Assembly (NCBI RefSeq): GCF_032268605.1
Contig: NZ_CP130318.1
Coordinates: forward strand, 2,948,001-3,012,000
Source of the DNA: Paenibacillus aurantius
GTDB taxonomy: Bacteria; Bacillota; Bacilli; Paenibacillales; NBRC-103111
Direction: 5' to 3'
Length of the DNA: 64,000 bases
Positions 34,192 through 43,120 of the stretch are shown here, piece by piece. Both the position numbers and the translations under genes were made by a program. The stretch's first letter is position 1, and each line of letters starts with the position of its first letter. A model generated the notes under the pieces. It worked only from the letters and a program-made list of their open reading frames with translations, was not told the DNA's origin and searched no databases.

Positions 34192-34758
34192 CTACTCTAC
34201 ATTAAACTCGATTTTTGCCTTCATGCTTTTTAACTCTCCTGCCAATCCATCCAGTGGTTGGAACTCAGCTACTCCCGAAACCTCATATTCTCCCCGAGGG
34301 AGTGTGCCTTTTTGAGATGCCTCTGCTATAGCTTCAATAAAATCTATATATTCCTTCGGATCTTGTGATCCGTATCCGCCTCCGCCTCTATAGTATTCCC
34401 TAAGGGGCTCCCCTTTTTTAAGCACTGTTTCAATACGAGGCTGTTCCATCATATAGACAATGTCAAACCCTCTTGTCTTTTCTTTCATCGGGAATGAAAA
34501 TGGAGAGGCGGAATGCGCAATTCTGATTTCTTTCTCATTTCCCACATACTCCAGTTCCGAATATACATTCACTTTCTCACCTTTGTTGTAAATGGGTTTT
34601 TCTGAAACAAGTCGATATATGAAATCACCTTCGGTCACCTTAGCAGTAGGACTAATCTTTGTCTCTTGTATGCCGTTTTGCTCGTACGCTTTTGTATCTT
34701 TAGAACACCCTGCCAAAGCGAAGGTGATGGCACATATGATTATCAACAACTTGCCCAA
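34192..34758 (-). CDS. Hypothetical lipoprotein
   Basis: This roughly 188-residue protein starts with a lipoprotein signal peptide (KLLIIICAITFALAGC, lipobox LAGC). The mature part is beta-rich, with KVTEGDFIYRLVSEKPIYNKGEKV, which resembles intracellular-proteinase-inhibitor or Ig-like folds of Bacillus lipoproteins. I chose a TTG start at 34758 because GGAGGAGGG lies seven bases upstream and it gives a clean signal peptide. An ATG at 34839 would add an implausible charged leader. The family is not recognised with certainty. It is probably anchored to the outer face of the membrane. Confidence 0.65.
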   Translation of the reverse strand: MGKLLIIICAITFALAGCSKDTKAYEQNGIQETKISPTAKVTEGDFIYRLVSEKPIYNKGEKVNVYSELEYVGNEKEIRIAHSASPFSFPMKEKTRGFDIVYMMEQPRIETVLKKGEPLREYYRGGGGYGSQDPKEYIDFIEAIAEASQKGTLPRGEYEVSGVAEFQPLDGLAGELKSMKAKIEFNVE

Positions 34759-34989
34759 TTGTATTCCCTCCTCCCAACGTATTTGTGCCCCAAACAATAA
34801 AGATTTCTTCAATCCTGCCCACTTGACTTGTTTCACCATTTAACTGCCTGCTAGTGGAGTGGAGGGCAGCCGCGCGGCTGCCCCTTCTAATTTGAACTAG
34901 TGTAGACGCTTGAGAAATAACAAGAGCTGCTTTTTTTGGAGCACATTTGTTGTATATTCACCTTCGTCTGTACGCTTGGAAGCCAAGGG

Positions 34990-36060
34990 TTATTTGGTTG
35001 CCGGGATTCGATACAACTGGACTTTTCCGTCGCTGCCTTTGGTGTAGGCCTCCAAATAGTCAATGGTATGATCTTTCGTCCAACCAACGAATAGTTGCAT
35101 CGATAATATTCCTTTTTCGATTGCAGGAGTATCTGGATGAATTCCATCAATGGTACTCTGCCCTTGCTGAGCGATGTTCCCATTTGCTGCACTGCCGTAA
35201 TCGTAACGCCATAGAAGGGCACCGCTCGTATCAAAGGCGGATGGATTACCGAACCAATCGGACACTTCATTTTGTGTCATTCCCATGCGAATGTACTTCT
35301 TAACGTAATGGAGATCGATAACCGGCGTTTCTTTGTTTATAACCTCCACCAACTTCGCTGTATCCCAAATTTCCTTGGGTGCGTATTGCGTCTTGTAGTC
35401 GGAGATTTTAATCGTCGCGACTCCGCGTGTGCCAGCGCCGCCAAATAGTTGGCGGGCTTTATCGGCGTTCTCAAGCACGAAAGAAATGGTAGAGCGATCC
35501 GTCATATTCCCATCAATATACACCATCGGAATTCGGTTGGCAGAGTCCGGAAGGAGAGTAAAAAAGACCTGGCCGCCCAAGAAGTCGACATTTTCTTCAA
35601 AATGTGTGAAGTGACCTGTTACCTCAGCCGAACCGGAGTAATCCACGAACGAAACGATATAGTCGCCCGTCGGCTTCGCACGGACTTTCGTCACTGTCCA
35701 GCTTCCGAGCTGATCACCCTCCTTAACCGTGAACGGATCGTACCTCAGTGGTTTATTGGTTTTGGCAGCGCCATTTTCGCCAGTAGGGCCGATCGATGCT
35801 GCGGAGGTATTGTCGGAAGGCGGCCTCGACGTGATTGGCGAGGTACCGGTGAGCTTGCCGTTGGATGTGCCGGCTGCGCCGACCGAATCCGTGGGTTTTG
35901 AAGGGGTATCTGAGCTTTGGCTTTTTCCGCTCTCCTGCTCCGGTGATTCGAATTTCCCTTTGTCCGCTCCGTCGGCGGGATTGCCGGATTCTTGGCAGCC
36001 GCTGAACACGATCATTAATGCTAAACCAAATGCCGTAAAACCTTTCCAACGATGACTCAT
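34990..36060 (-). CDS. Hypothetical lipoprotein with a BamE/SmpA-like C-terminal motif
   Basis: The 356-residue protein has a signal peptide with lipobox VFSGC. A long low-complexity Ser/Thr/Pro/Gly-rich linker (about 25-115) is typical of surface lipoproteins. A beta-rich domain follows (VKEGDQLGSWTVTKVRA), then a segment near 265-300 (IRMGMTQNEVSDWFGNPSAFDTSG) resembling the SmpA/BamE-type module found in small lipoproteins. ATG 36060 has GGAGGG eight bases upstream. No functional partner is evident nearby. Envelope location is well supported; function is unknown. Confidence 0.7.
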   Translation of the reverse strand: MSHRWKGFTAFGLALMIVFSGCQESGNPADGADKGKFESPEQESGKSQSSDTPSKPTDSVGAAGTSNGKLTGTSPITSRPPSDNTSAASIGPTGENGAAKTNKPLRYDPFTVKEGDQLGSWTVTKVRAKPTGDYIVSFVDYSGSAEVTGHFTHFEENVDFLGGQVFFTLLPDSANRIPMVYIDGNMTDRSTISFVLENADKARQLFGGAGTRGVATIKISDYKTQYAPKEIWDTAKLVEVINKETPVIDLHYVKKYIRMGMTQNEVSDWFGNPSAFDTSGALLWRYDYGSAANGNIAQQGQSTIDGIHPDTPAIEKGILSMQLFVGWTKDHTIDYLEAYTKGSDGKVQLYRIPATK

Positions 36061-36247
36061 CTTGTTATCCCTCCCCGTGTTACCACTACTCACAAATGAC
36101 GCTGGATAGCACGTTTTTGTTGCGGGGATTTTTAATCTAGCCAGGACCTCCTGCTCTCGTAATTAGGGACCCTTGTCAGATGACCGCGATACGGAGTTAT
36201 GGACGGTCGCTCAACTCTATTGCGCCGTTTTCCACTAGTAACCATTT

Positions 36248-36640
36248 CTATATGTCCATGACCATAAACATCCCGGTCATTTCGGGAGAATAATTTTTGA
36301 ATCCGAACCGTTCATAGAAATCCTCTTTTCCTTGTGAGGCGAACAGTCCGACAAATGCGGCTCCGGGACAATGATCCTTTATATGCTTCAGCAGTTTCTC
36401 GATCATTTGCCTGCCTACTCCCTTATTCTGATATTCAGGTAAGACAGCTACATCTTGAATATAATAGTACATGGCCCCATCCCCAACAATGCGTCCCATA
36501 CCGATTACGTTTCCATCGCTTATGGCAACTAAACCATAAACAGAATTAGCAATGGACTTTTCCGTCATCTCTACATTGACGCTTCCCCAACCAACCGCTT
36601 CCCATAATGTTTTAAGGATTTCGTAATGGCTGCTTGGCAT
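36248..36640 (-). CDS. GNAT family N-acetyltransferase
   Basis: This roughly 130-residue acetyltransferase has the acetyl-CoA loop LPEYQNKGVGRQMIEKLLKH (Q-x-x-G-x-G/A), preceded by the strand YIQDVAVL, and ends with GLFASQGKEDFYERFGF. The start at 36640 follows AGGTGG. A longer frame from 36742 adds an unlikely leader. The acceptor is unknown. It is encoded just after the LysR gene on the same strand, and the two may be expressed together. Confidence 0.8.
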   Translation of the reverse strand: MPSSHYEILKTLWEAVGWGSVNVEMTEKSIANSVYGLVAISDGNVIGMGRIVGDGAMYYYIQDVAVLPEYQNKGVGRQMIEKLLKHIKDHCPGAAFVGLFASQGKEDFYERFGFKNYSPEMTGMFMVMDI

Positions 36641-36710
36641 ATATAACCACCTATCTTCAGATTTGGGGTCGCTCTTATATAAGAACCACCCTATCTGACT
36701 ATATATTTTT

Positions 36711-37592
36711 CTATTCTTTCGAACTCGACTTGAGAATTTCAATAAATTCCAATAGCGAGTGCGAAATCCATTTTTTGGGGTGTATAATCATTTGCAAATC
36801 CAACCGGATATCGGGATGGGTGAAGGGAAGGACTATCAATTCCCCTCTTCGGATCTCTTCTGCAGCTGCCATTTTTGGCAAAAGGGAGATACCCGAACCT
36901 GCCCTGACGCATCTTTTGATGGCTTCCGGGTTACCTAATTCTAGACCAATTCGATAGGAGATTCCTTTTTCCCGCAGCACCTTCTCCAGCATAATCCGGT
37001 AATTGCAGCTATCCTCTGGCATAATCCATTCCACACCACTTAGATGGTTGAGATCGATTTCATCAAATACGGATAATGGATGATCTGGATTGGCTAACAG
37101 AACCAAAGGCTCTTCCTTGATCGCTATCCATTGAAGAGTGGAATCCGATGGTTTGCTTTCTAGGATAAGGCCTAGATCAATTTCCCCTTCCCTGACCTTG
37201 TTTACAATGATTGTTTCGCGGTCGGGCTGAAGCCGAATAGAAAGATCGGGATATTTCTGCCGAATGTGTTGGATCAAAGGCGGTAGATAGTAGGAAGCTA
37301 GGGAATCGATCGTCCCAATCGAAAGGGTTCCTCCCCCTTGCTTGTTCAACGTTTCCTTCGACTGCTGATAAAGATCGAGCATCTGAACAGCAATCTTCAG
37401 CAGCTCCTCTCCAGCCGAAGTTAGACGAAGCCGCCGGCCATACCGTTCGAACAATTGTACTCCATAGGCCTTTTCCAATTTCTGAATCTGTATCGTGACA
37501 CTGGACTGTGCATAGCCGAGCTCCTCGGCAGCCCTTGTAAAACTTTGGCGTAAAGCGACCTCCCGAAAGGTTTGAAAATATTGTAACTCCAT
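36711..37592 (-). CDS. LysR family transcriptional regulator
   Basis: The 293-residue regulator has an N-terminal winged helix (FTRAAEELGYAQSSVTIQIQ) and linker helix. A two-lobed ligand domain at about 90-290 contains LSIGTIDSLASYYLPPLIQH. ATG 37592 follows GGAGGG. It is divergent from the DapA-type gene at 37708, the usual arrangement for a LysR regulator and its target. The gap has two direct copies of AACCATGAT (37648-37656, 37662-37670). Confidence 0.88.
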   Translation of the reverse strand: MELQYFQTFREVALRQSFTRAAEELGYAQSSVTIQIQKLEKAYGVQLFERYGRRLRLTSAGEELLKIAVQMLDLYQQSKETLNKQGGGTLSIGTIDSLASYYLPPLIQHIRQKYPDLSIRLQPDRETIIVNKVREGEIDLGLILESKPSDSTLQWIAIKEEPLVLLANPDHPLSVFDEIDLNHLSGVEWIMPEDSCNYRIMLEKVLREKGISYRIGLELGNPEAIKRCVRAGSGISLLPKMAAAEEIRRGELIVLPFTHPDIRLDLQMIIHPKKWISHSLLEFIEILKSSSKE

Positions 37593-37707
37593 ATTCCCTC
37601 CCTCCACTCATTAATATTATTGATACTGATCATCACTTATTATAGATAACCATGATTCCAAAACCATGATAAGATTAGGTCACTAAAGAACATGGGGAGG
37701 AAAAGTT

Positions 37708-38595
37708 TTGCTGAATGAACAGGATCTGAAAGGTATTTACGTACCCGTAGTCACCCCCTTCTTGCCGAATGGAGAGTTGGATATGGATTCGTATCGGAAC
37801 TACTTAGGCGGTCTGTTAGAACAAGAAATACAAGGATTGGTCATTAATGGTACAACTGGAGAATCTGCAACGGTTTCCTGGGAAGAGGTGGTGGATCTCG
37901 TCCAGACGACAAAGGCAAGTAGGAAGGGTAGGCCGAGACGTATACCCATTGTCATAGGCACAGGGACAAATGATACGGTCTCTACCGTGAATCGGACCGA
38001 AATGGCAGGACATATAGGGGCGGATGCTGTCCTTGTCGTGGTACCCTATTACTGCCGTCCATCGCAAGAGGGCATTCTTGAGCATTTTCGGAAGGTGGCA
38101 CAAGTTGGGGTGCCGATTATTGTCTATGATGTCCCTTCCCGTACCGGCGTTCGGTTAACCACCGATACGATTAGAAGGATTATGGATTTGAATGGGGTTA
38201 TTGGTTTAAAAGACAGCTCAGGTGGCCTGGAGCTCTTTTCTGAATTGACACGCCTAGATACGAAGCCGGTTCTTTGTGGAGAGGACATTTATTTTTATGC
38301 TATGGTAAGCCAAGGTGCCTGCGGTGGCATACTTGCTTCAGCGAATGTAAAAACGCACGCTTCTGTCGATGTTTTCCGTCTTGCTAGCAAAGGAGACTTG
38401 GTTAACGCGAAAAGGGCCTTTGATCTTCTGGTTCCTTTTATCCAAAAACTTTTCCAGGAATCTAACCCTTCCCCGCTAAAATGGTTGCTTGCTCGGCAAG
38501 GGATCATTTCTTCTGACACTCTCCGTTCCCCAATGGGACCGATTACCAAAGAATTGCAAATGGAATTGGAACGAACGATTCCTAATCTCACTTAA
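37708..38595 (+). CDS. DapA-family aldolase/synthase
   Basis: The 295-residue class I aldolase has intact family residues: GTTGES at 47-52, catalytic Y139 and R144 (VYDVPSRTG), and Schiff-base lysine K167 (GLKDSSG). By sequence it looks like 4-hydroxy-tetrahydrodipicolinate synthase. Next to GH95, SDR and acid-sugar dehydratase genes, however, it may serve as a 2-keto-3-deoxy acid aldolase. The TTG start has GGGGAGG upstream. It is followed about 105 bases later by a LacI gene. True DapA paralogues outside lysine operons are often sugar aldolases; which applies here is undecided. Confidence 0.85.
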   Translation: MLNEQDLKGIYVPVVTPFLPNGELDMDSYRNYLGGLLEQEIQGLVINGTTGESATVSWEEVVDLVQTTKASRKGRPRRIPIVIGTGTNDTVSTVNRTEMAGHIGADAVLVVVPYYCRPSQEGILEHFRKVAQVGVPIIVYDVPSRTGVRLTTDTIRRIMDLNGVIGLKDSSGGLELFSELTRLDTKPVLCGEDIYFYAMVSQGACGGILASANVKTHASVDVFRLASKGDLVNAKRAFDLLVPFIQKLFQESNPSPLKWLLARQGIISSDTLRSPMGPITKELQMELERTIPNLT

Positions 38596-38700
38596 TACCG
38601 GGATTAACACATCGAATGGGTTAAAGTTCTGGTCATCCGGCTTACGCTATTCTGCTCATGCTGATAAATGATACAATGGCTCTCAGGAAGGAGGCTGCCC

Positions 38701-39702
38701 ATGGTAACAAGAGATGACGTAGCCAGGCATGCGGGTGTGTCCGTCGCCGTGGTATCGTACGTAGTAAATAATAAAAACAATGTTAAAGAAGTTACTCGAC
38801 AAAAGGTACTTAAAGCTATTCAGGAGCTCGGATATAATCCCAATCTGGCTGCACGAAACCTGAAGACGAAAAAAGCTGGTCAACTCGGGGTATTGTTTAA
38901 CAGTCTTGCCAACCCTTTTGAGACCGGTATCTCACTCGGACTTGAAGAAAGAGCGCGACAATATGGATACTCTCTAATTTTTCATACGTTCATTGATACG
39001 GAGGAAGAAAAATTAAAAACGATCTTTATGGGCCGAACGGACGGCATCCTCCTTTTGGGCCAGAACTTGAAGGCCGAAACCATTGATTACTTTTCAAGAT
39101 TAGAAATCCCCCTCTATTCCATTACGACTCCCGTCTCTGCCCATCCCTACGTGAAGTATATGGATATTGATTGGTATGAAGCCATGCTGTGTCTAATCAC
39201 TCACTTGAAAAAGCTTGGACATCGTCATATCGGTTTCATGACCAATACTTCAAGTGACCATCATCACCAGGTACGGTATCGCTTTTTCGCAGAAGCCATG
39301 AAGGCTTCCGGACTTGTGTTTCAAGAAAAAACGATGCTCCTAAAAGCAGAAAACCTTGAGTCGGCCTATCAAGTCATGAACAAGAAATTATGCGCAAATC
39401 GGCAGCTTCCCTTTAGTGCGATGATCTGTGCTAATGATTTAATGGCTATCGGTCTATTGTCCGCTTGCAGAGATTTCGGGTTGTCCGTACCAGAAGATCT
39501 GTCTGTCGCGGGATGCGAAGATATCTTAATGGCTTCCCACACCACCCCCACCTTAACTACCGTGCGTTTCCCCAGAAGGGAGATTGGGTTTAAGTCCATC
39601 GAGGCCATCATGCGGCATACGAATAGTCGTATCCAGTTGCAGAATGAGAAGATTGATTTTGAGTTAATTATTCGGCAATCCACTGGAAAAGCATCAAAAT
39701 AA
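38701..39702 (+). CDS. LacI family transcriptional regulator
   Basis: The 333-residue repressor has a helix-turn-helix at the extreme N terminus (TRDDVARHAGVSVAVVSYVV) and hinge helix NPNLAARNLKT. A periplasmic-binding-protein-like core follows. ATG 38701 has AGGAAGGAGG upstream. Two palindromes TACACGTGTA lie just downstream, at the promoter of the GH95 gene, and are very likely its operators. The inducer is probably a sugar released by the fucosidase. Confidence 0.9.
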   Translation: MVTRDDVARHAGVSVAVVSYVVNNKNNVKEVTRQKVLKAIQELGYNPNLAARNLKTKKAGQLGVLFNSLANPFETGISLGLEERARQYGYSLIFHTFIDTEEEKLKTIFMGRTDGILLLGQNLKAETIDYFSRLEIPLYSITTPVSAHPYVKYMDIDWYEAMLCLITHLKKLGHRHIGFMTNTSSDHHHQVRYRFFAEAMKASGLVFQEKTMLLKAENLESAYQVMNKKLCANRQLPFSAMICANDLMAIGLLSACRDFGLSVPEDLSVAGCEDILMASHTTPTLTTVRFPRREIGFKSIEAIMRHTNSRIQLQNEKIDFELIIRQSTGKASK

Positions 39703-39716
39703 TACAAAAATAGCGG

Positions 39717-39745
39717 TTGTCAAGTCGAATTTACACGTGTATAAT
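39717..39745 (+). promoter_or_regulatory. Promoter of the GH95 gene
   Basis: TTGTCA at 39717-39722 and TATAAT at 39740-39745 with a 17-base spacer form a near-consensus promoter. LacI operator 1 covers the spacer end and the start of the -10. Confidence 0.75.
39732..39741 (+). promoter_or_regulatory. LacI operator 1
   Basis: TACACGTGTA is a perfect 10-base palindrome overlapping the -10 box, with a CG centre as in LacI/GalR-family sites. An identical copy lies 65 bases downstream. Confidence 0.7.
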
Positions 39746-39796
39746 CATTCCGATGGATAGTAGTTACAATGGCTTTTTCCTTTTTCGCCTGAAATC

Positions 39797-39806
39797 TACA
39801 CGTGTA
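39797..39806 (+). promoter_or_regulatory. LacI operator 2
   Basis: This is a second perfect TACACGTGTA, downstream of the transcription start, 65 bases centre to centre from the first. It is suited to looping or roadblock repression. Confidence 0.7.
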
Positions 39807-39834
39807 TATTTTTATATAGGAGGTAGTTATTTCG

Positions 39835-39918
39835 GTTGAATCGAAGCTTGCTATCTCCTCCTTGGTTGAACCCTTACGATCAGGTAACGCTGCTTCGAGT
39901 AACGTTTATTAATGTAAG
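39835..39918 (+). other. Possible short leader open frame
   Basis: A TTG-started frame of 27 codons (NRSLLSPPWLNPYDQVTLLR and a few more) follows AGGAGG at 39818-39823 at a long spacing and ends just before the GH95 gene. It could be a leader peptide, a gene remnant, or chance. There is no family match. Confidence 0.25.
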
Positions 39919-39947
39919 ATAATTCTGTATGGAGGAGTCTGGACATA

Positions 39948-42209
39948 ATGAATCATTCGCTTTGGTACCGGGAGCCGGCAATCCACTGGGCGGAGCATGC
40001 CCTTCCGATTGGTAACGGAAGATTGGGAGGGATGATCTTCGGGGGCGTGGCACGAGACCGGATTCAATTTAATGAAGAAACCTTGTTTACGGGGCGACCG
40101 GTCACCGTCGAAGGAAGCCCTTACCAAGAGCTAAGCACAATCAGGAAGCTACTGGCGCAAAAAAATTACAAAGCCGCACAAGAGCACACCGAGAACGTCT
40201 ATTTAAAGCCTGCCTCCTATGGAGATGAAAGCGATTTTGGCATGTATCAAAATTTCGGGGATATTTTTGTTGACGTCATGCACCCTGAGGGGACGCCGGC
40301 AGATTATCGAAGGGAATTAAATCTCGATGATGCCGTCGTCTCCGTCAGCTATACCTGCAGCGGGCATCATTACCGGCGTGAGTATTTATCCAGTTACCCC
40401 GATCATGTGCTCGCTGTCCGGTATCGCTGCTCGAAACCTGGCTCTGTTACCTTACATATCAAGTTGGCCGGGGCTCATGAGGAAGACAAAATCACGGTGG
40501 CCCCCTCCTTGTCTGAACTGATATTGAGAGGACAATTATCGAATCTATCTTATGAAGCGGTGCTTAAGGTCCTCCCTCAAGGAGGTCGTTTGGAGCATGA
40601 TCACGAGACATTAATTGTACATGAGGCGGACGAAGTAATCCTGCTGATGAGCGCCTCTACCGATTATGACGTGAAACAAGAATCTTACCGGGGCAAAGAC
40701 TTCCATGCGTATAACCGATTGGTGCTGGAACAGGCCTCACGGAAATCGTTCAAAGAATTAAAGCAGTCGCATGTGGCTGACTATCAAGCGTTGTTTCAAC
40801 GTGTAGAGCTAATGCTAGACGGGCCGGAACGGCATCCTTTGCCTACGGACGAAAGATTGCTTCGTTACCGGAATGGGGAGTCGGATGTTGGACTCGAGAC
40901 GCTGCTCTTTCAGTACGGACGATATTTGTTAATCGCCAGCTCTCGTCCGGGATGCCTGCCTGCCAATCTGCAGGGGATCTGGAATGATAGCAATAACCCG
41001 ATGTGGGGCTCCATGTTTTGTTATAACATCAACTTGAATATGAATTATTGGCATGCGCAATCAACGAACCTCGCCGAATGTCACCGGCCCTTGGTTGAAT
41101 TTATTGACCGGCTGCGGCCCAGCGGCAGGAAGTCCGCGGCAGCTTATTTTAACGCAAAGGGCTGGTTCGCTGCGAAAAAGTCGGACATTTGGAACTTTAC
41201 CCAACCGTATGCGGCAGCGGTGAACGGTTTGTTCATCGGTGGAGGAGGATGGTTATGCGAGGACGTTTGGGAGATGTACAGCTATTGCCAAGATCGTGAC
41301 TATTTAGCTCAAACCGCTTACCCTATCATGAAGGAGAGCGCGGAGTTTTATCTGGATTATTTAACCGAGAACCAGGAGGAATACCTCGTATCGTCTCCTT
41401 CCACCTCTCCGGAGAATAGCTTCTGGGTGGAGGGTCAGAAATGCACCGTGAGCGACGGCTCAGAGATCGATCATCGCATTATCGAAAGCTTATTCCGCCA
41501 TTGCATAAAAGCATGTGAGCTGCTCGGCACTGACGATGGGTTTAAGAAATCTCTGGAGCATGCGCTATCCAGGCTGGCTCCTGTACAGCTCGGGAGATAT
41601 GGTCAAATTCAGGAATGGTATCAGGACTGGGATAACCCAGCAGATACCCATCGGCATGTTTCGCATCTATTTGGCTTGTATCCGGGTCAGCTCTTCTCGC
41701 CAGAGAAGACGCCTGAGGTGTCCAAGGGAGCGGAAGTGGTCTTGACCTGCCGGGGGGACGAAGGAGTAGGATGGGCTCGTGCTTGGAAGGTCAGCCTGTG
41801 GAGCCGGCTATATGAAGCCGAGCGAGCCTATGAATTTGTGCAGAAGATTCTTCGCCATTCGGTTCACGATAATCTCTTTAATATTCATCCACCGTTTCAA
41901 ATCGACGGCAATTTCGGATTTACTGCTGGAGTCGTAGAGATGCTGCTGCAAAGCGAGTTGGATGGAGCTATTCATCTGCTTCCGGCACTCCCTGCCGCTT
42001 GGAGAAGCGGATTCATCCGCGGACTTCGCGCAAGAGGAGGCTTTACCATCGACATGCGATGGAATGAGGGTAAGCTGGTTGACGTCGTCTTATATGGGCA
42101 AGCCGGCCGCAGCGGAGTCATTCGAGTGAACCATCAGGATCACGACTTTCAATTGGGCAAGAGCGGTGTTCTTAGGATGGATCAACATACTTTGCTTTCC
42201 TACATGTAA
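39948..42209 (+). CDS. GH95 family alpha-L-fucosidase-like glycoside hydrolase
   Basis: This 753-residue intracellular glycosidase lacks a signal peptide. It has the GH95 N-terminal beta domain opening [20 protein letters not shown] with FNEETLFTG, and the (alpha/alpha)6 barrel with [26 protein letters not shown] and [13 protein letters not shown]. Its C-terminal domain carries [12 protein letters not shown]-like residues ([16 protein letters not shown]). GH95 enzymes release L-fucose or L-galactose by inversion. GGAGG precedes the ATG. It is under LacI control and converges with SDR and dehydratase genes that could process the sugar. Confidence 0.88.
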   Translation: MNHSLWYREPAIHWAEHALPIGNGRLGGMIFGGVARDRIQFNEETLFTGRPVTVEGSPYQELSTIRKLLAQKNYKAAQEHTENVYLKPASYGDESDFGMYQNFGDIFVDVMHPEGTPADYRRELNLDDAVVSVSYTCSGHHYRREYLSSYPDHVLAVRYRCSKPGSVTLHIKLAGAHEEDKITVAPSLSELILRGQLSNLSYEAVLKVLPQGGRLEHDHETLIVHEADEVILLMSASTDYDVKQESYRGKDFHAYNRLVLEQASRKSFKELKQSHVADYQALFQRVELMLDGPERHPLPTDERLLRYRNGESDVGLETLLFQYGRYLLIASSRPGCLPANLQGIWNDSNNPMWGSMFCYNINLNMNYWHAQSTNLAECHRPLVEFIDRLRPSGRKSAAAYFNAKGWFAAKKSDIWNFTQPYAAAVNGLFIGGGGWLCEDVWEMYSYCQDRDYLAQTAYPIMKESAEFYLDYLTENQEEYLVSSPSTSPENSFWVEGQKCTVSDGSEIDHRIIESLFRHCIKACELLGTDDGFKKSLEHALSRLAPVQLGRYGQIQEWYQDWDNPADTHRHVSHLFGLYPGQLFSPEKTPEVSKGAEVVLTCRGDEGVGWARAWKVSLWSRLYEAERAYEFVQKILRHSVHDNLFNIHPPFQIDGNFGFTAGVVEMLLQSELDGAIHLLPALPAAWRSGFIRGLRARGGFTIDMRWNEGKLVDVVLYGQAGRSGVIRVNHQDHDFQLGKSGVLRMDQHTLLSYM

Positions 42210-42247
42210 TAATCCGATTTTCCTATAAACCGTCCGAAAGGAATGAC

Positions 42248-42285
42248 AAAAAAACTTGAGGAGCGTTACCGTTCTCAAGTTTTTT
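42248..42285 (+). terminator. Bidirectional terminator between convergent gene groups
   Basis: AAAAACTTGAG pairs with CTCAAGTTTTT across 13 bases, with A and T runs on each side. It serves the GH95 gene and the minus-strand SDR gene. Confidence 0.85.
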
Positions 42286-42336
42286 ATCGTTATGCTCGTC
42301 GAACCTGCGGGCTCTTTGACGGCCCTCCTTGCTCAT

Positions 42337-43101
42337 TCAGTACCCGAGCGAAGCGCCGCCTTCTACCGGAAGCGCAACCCCCGTAATAAAGCTCGCTTTC
42401 TCGGAAGCGAGGAACAAGGCCGCTTGAGTGACCTCCTCCGGCTGGGCAGCTCGTCCAAGGGGATGCATGTCGTCTAACGACTTCCTAACGGCGGCGGGAT
42501 CTTCCTGCTGATCAATCCATGATTCCATTAGAGGGGTCATCACTCCAGCCGGGCACAAGCAGTTGACCCGTACGCCATCCTTTGCATAATCCAAGGCAAG
42601 CGATTTGGTCATGGCTACGATGCCCCCCTTGGTTGCCGCGTAGCTCGCATTCTGCCGCTGCCCTACCAACCCGTTAAGCGAGGCCATGTTGATAATCGCC
42701 CCTTTTGTTTTGCGTAACTCCGGAATGGAGTATTTGATAGCAAGATAGATACTTTTCAGGTTAATGGCCATCAAACGGTCCCACTCTTCTTCCTCTACCT
42801 CCTCTAGCGGCTTAGGAAGGATCGAAGCGGCATTGTTGAACAAAATGTCCAATCTGCCGAAGGCCGTGAGGGTGCACCCCACCACATTCTTCACATCTTC
42901 AGCGGAGGAGACGTCCGCTTTAACATACCTTGCCCGGCCTTTCGTTATCTCGTTAATCTGATTAGCCACTCTCGTTCCACCGGCCTCATCCCAATCGGCA
43001 AGCACGAGGTTTGCACCCTCGGAGGCAAAGCACCGGGCGGCCGCTTCCCCTATACCGGAGCCGCCACCGGTGATGATAGCCGTTTTTCCATTCAAGATCA
43101 A
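42337..43101 (-). CDS. Short-chain dehydrogenase/reductase, possible sugar or keto-deoxy-acid dehydrogenase
   Basis: The 254-residue classical SDR has TGGGSGIG at 11-18, NNAA at 89-92, S141, Y154 and K158 (YAATKGG), and the acidic D36 that favours NAD. The start is a TTG at 43101, with GGGAGGG seven bases upstream. The longer frame to 43269 would run into the neighbouring dehydratase gene. It lies directly downstream of the acid-sugar dehydratase. In non-phosphorylative L-fucose pathways an SDR oxidises L-fucose or 2-keto-3-deoxy-L-fuconate, and either fits. Confidence 0.85.
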   Translation of the reverse strand: MILNGKTAIITGGGSGIGEAAARCFASEGANLVLADWDEAGGTRVANQINEITKGRARYVKADVSSAEDVKNVVGCTLTAFGRLDILFNNAASILPKPLEEVEEEEWDRLMAINLKSIYLAIKYSIPELRKTKGAIINMASLNGLVGQRQNASYAATKGGIVAMTKSLALDYAKDGVRVNCLCPAGVMTPLMESWIDQQEDPAAVRKSLDDMHPLGRAAQPEEVTQAALFLASEKASFITGVALPVEGGASLGY

Positions 43102-43120
43102 TCTATTTCCCTCCCTTGGT

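Noticed and set aside
34866-34883. GC-rich perfect palindrome considered as a terminator
   Set aside because: No T run on either strand; too uncertain to list as a terminator.
37648-37670. Two AACCATGAT copies as a firm LysR operator
   Set aside because: The repeats are direct rather than the T-N11-A type and could be chance, so they are only mentioned under the LysR gene.
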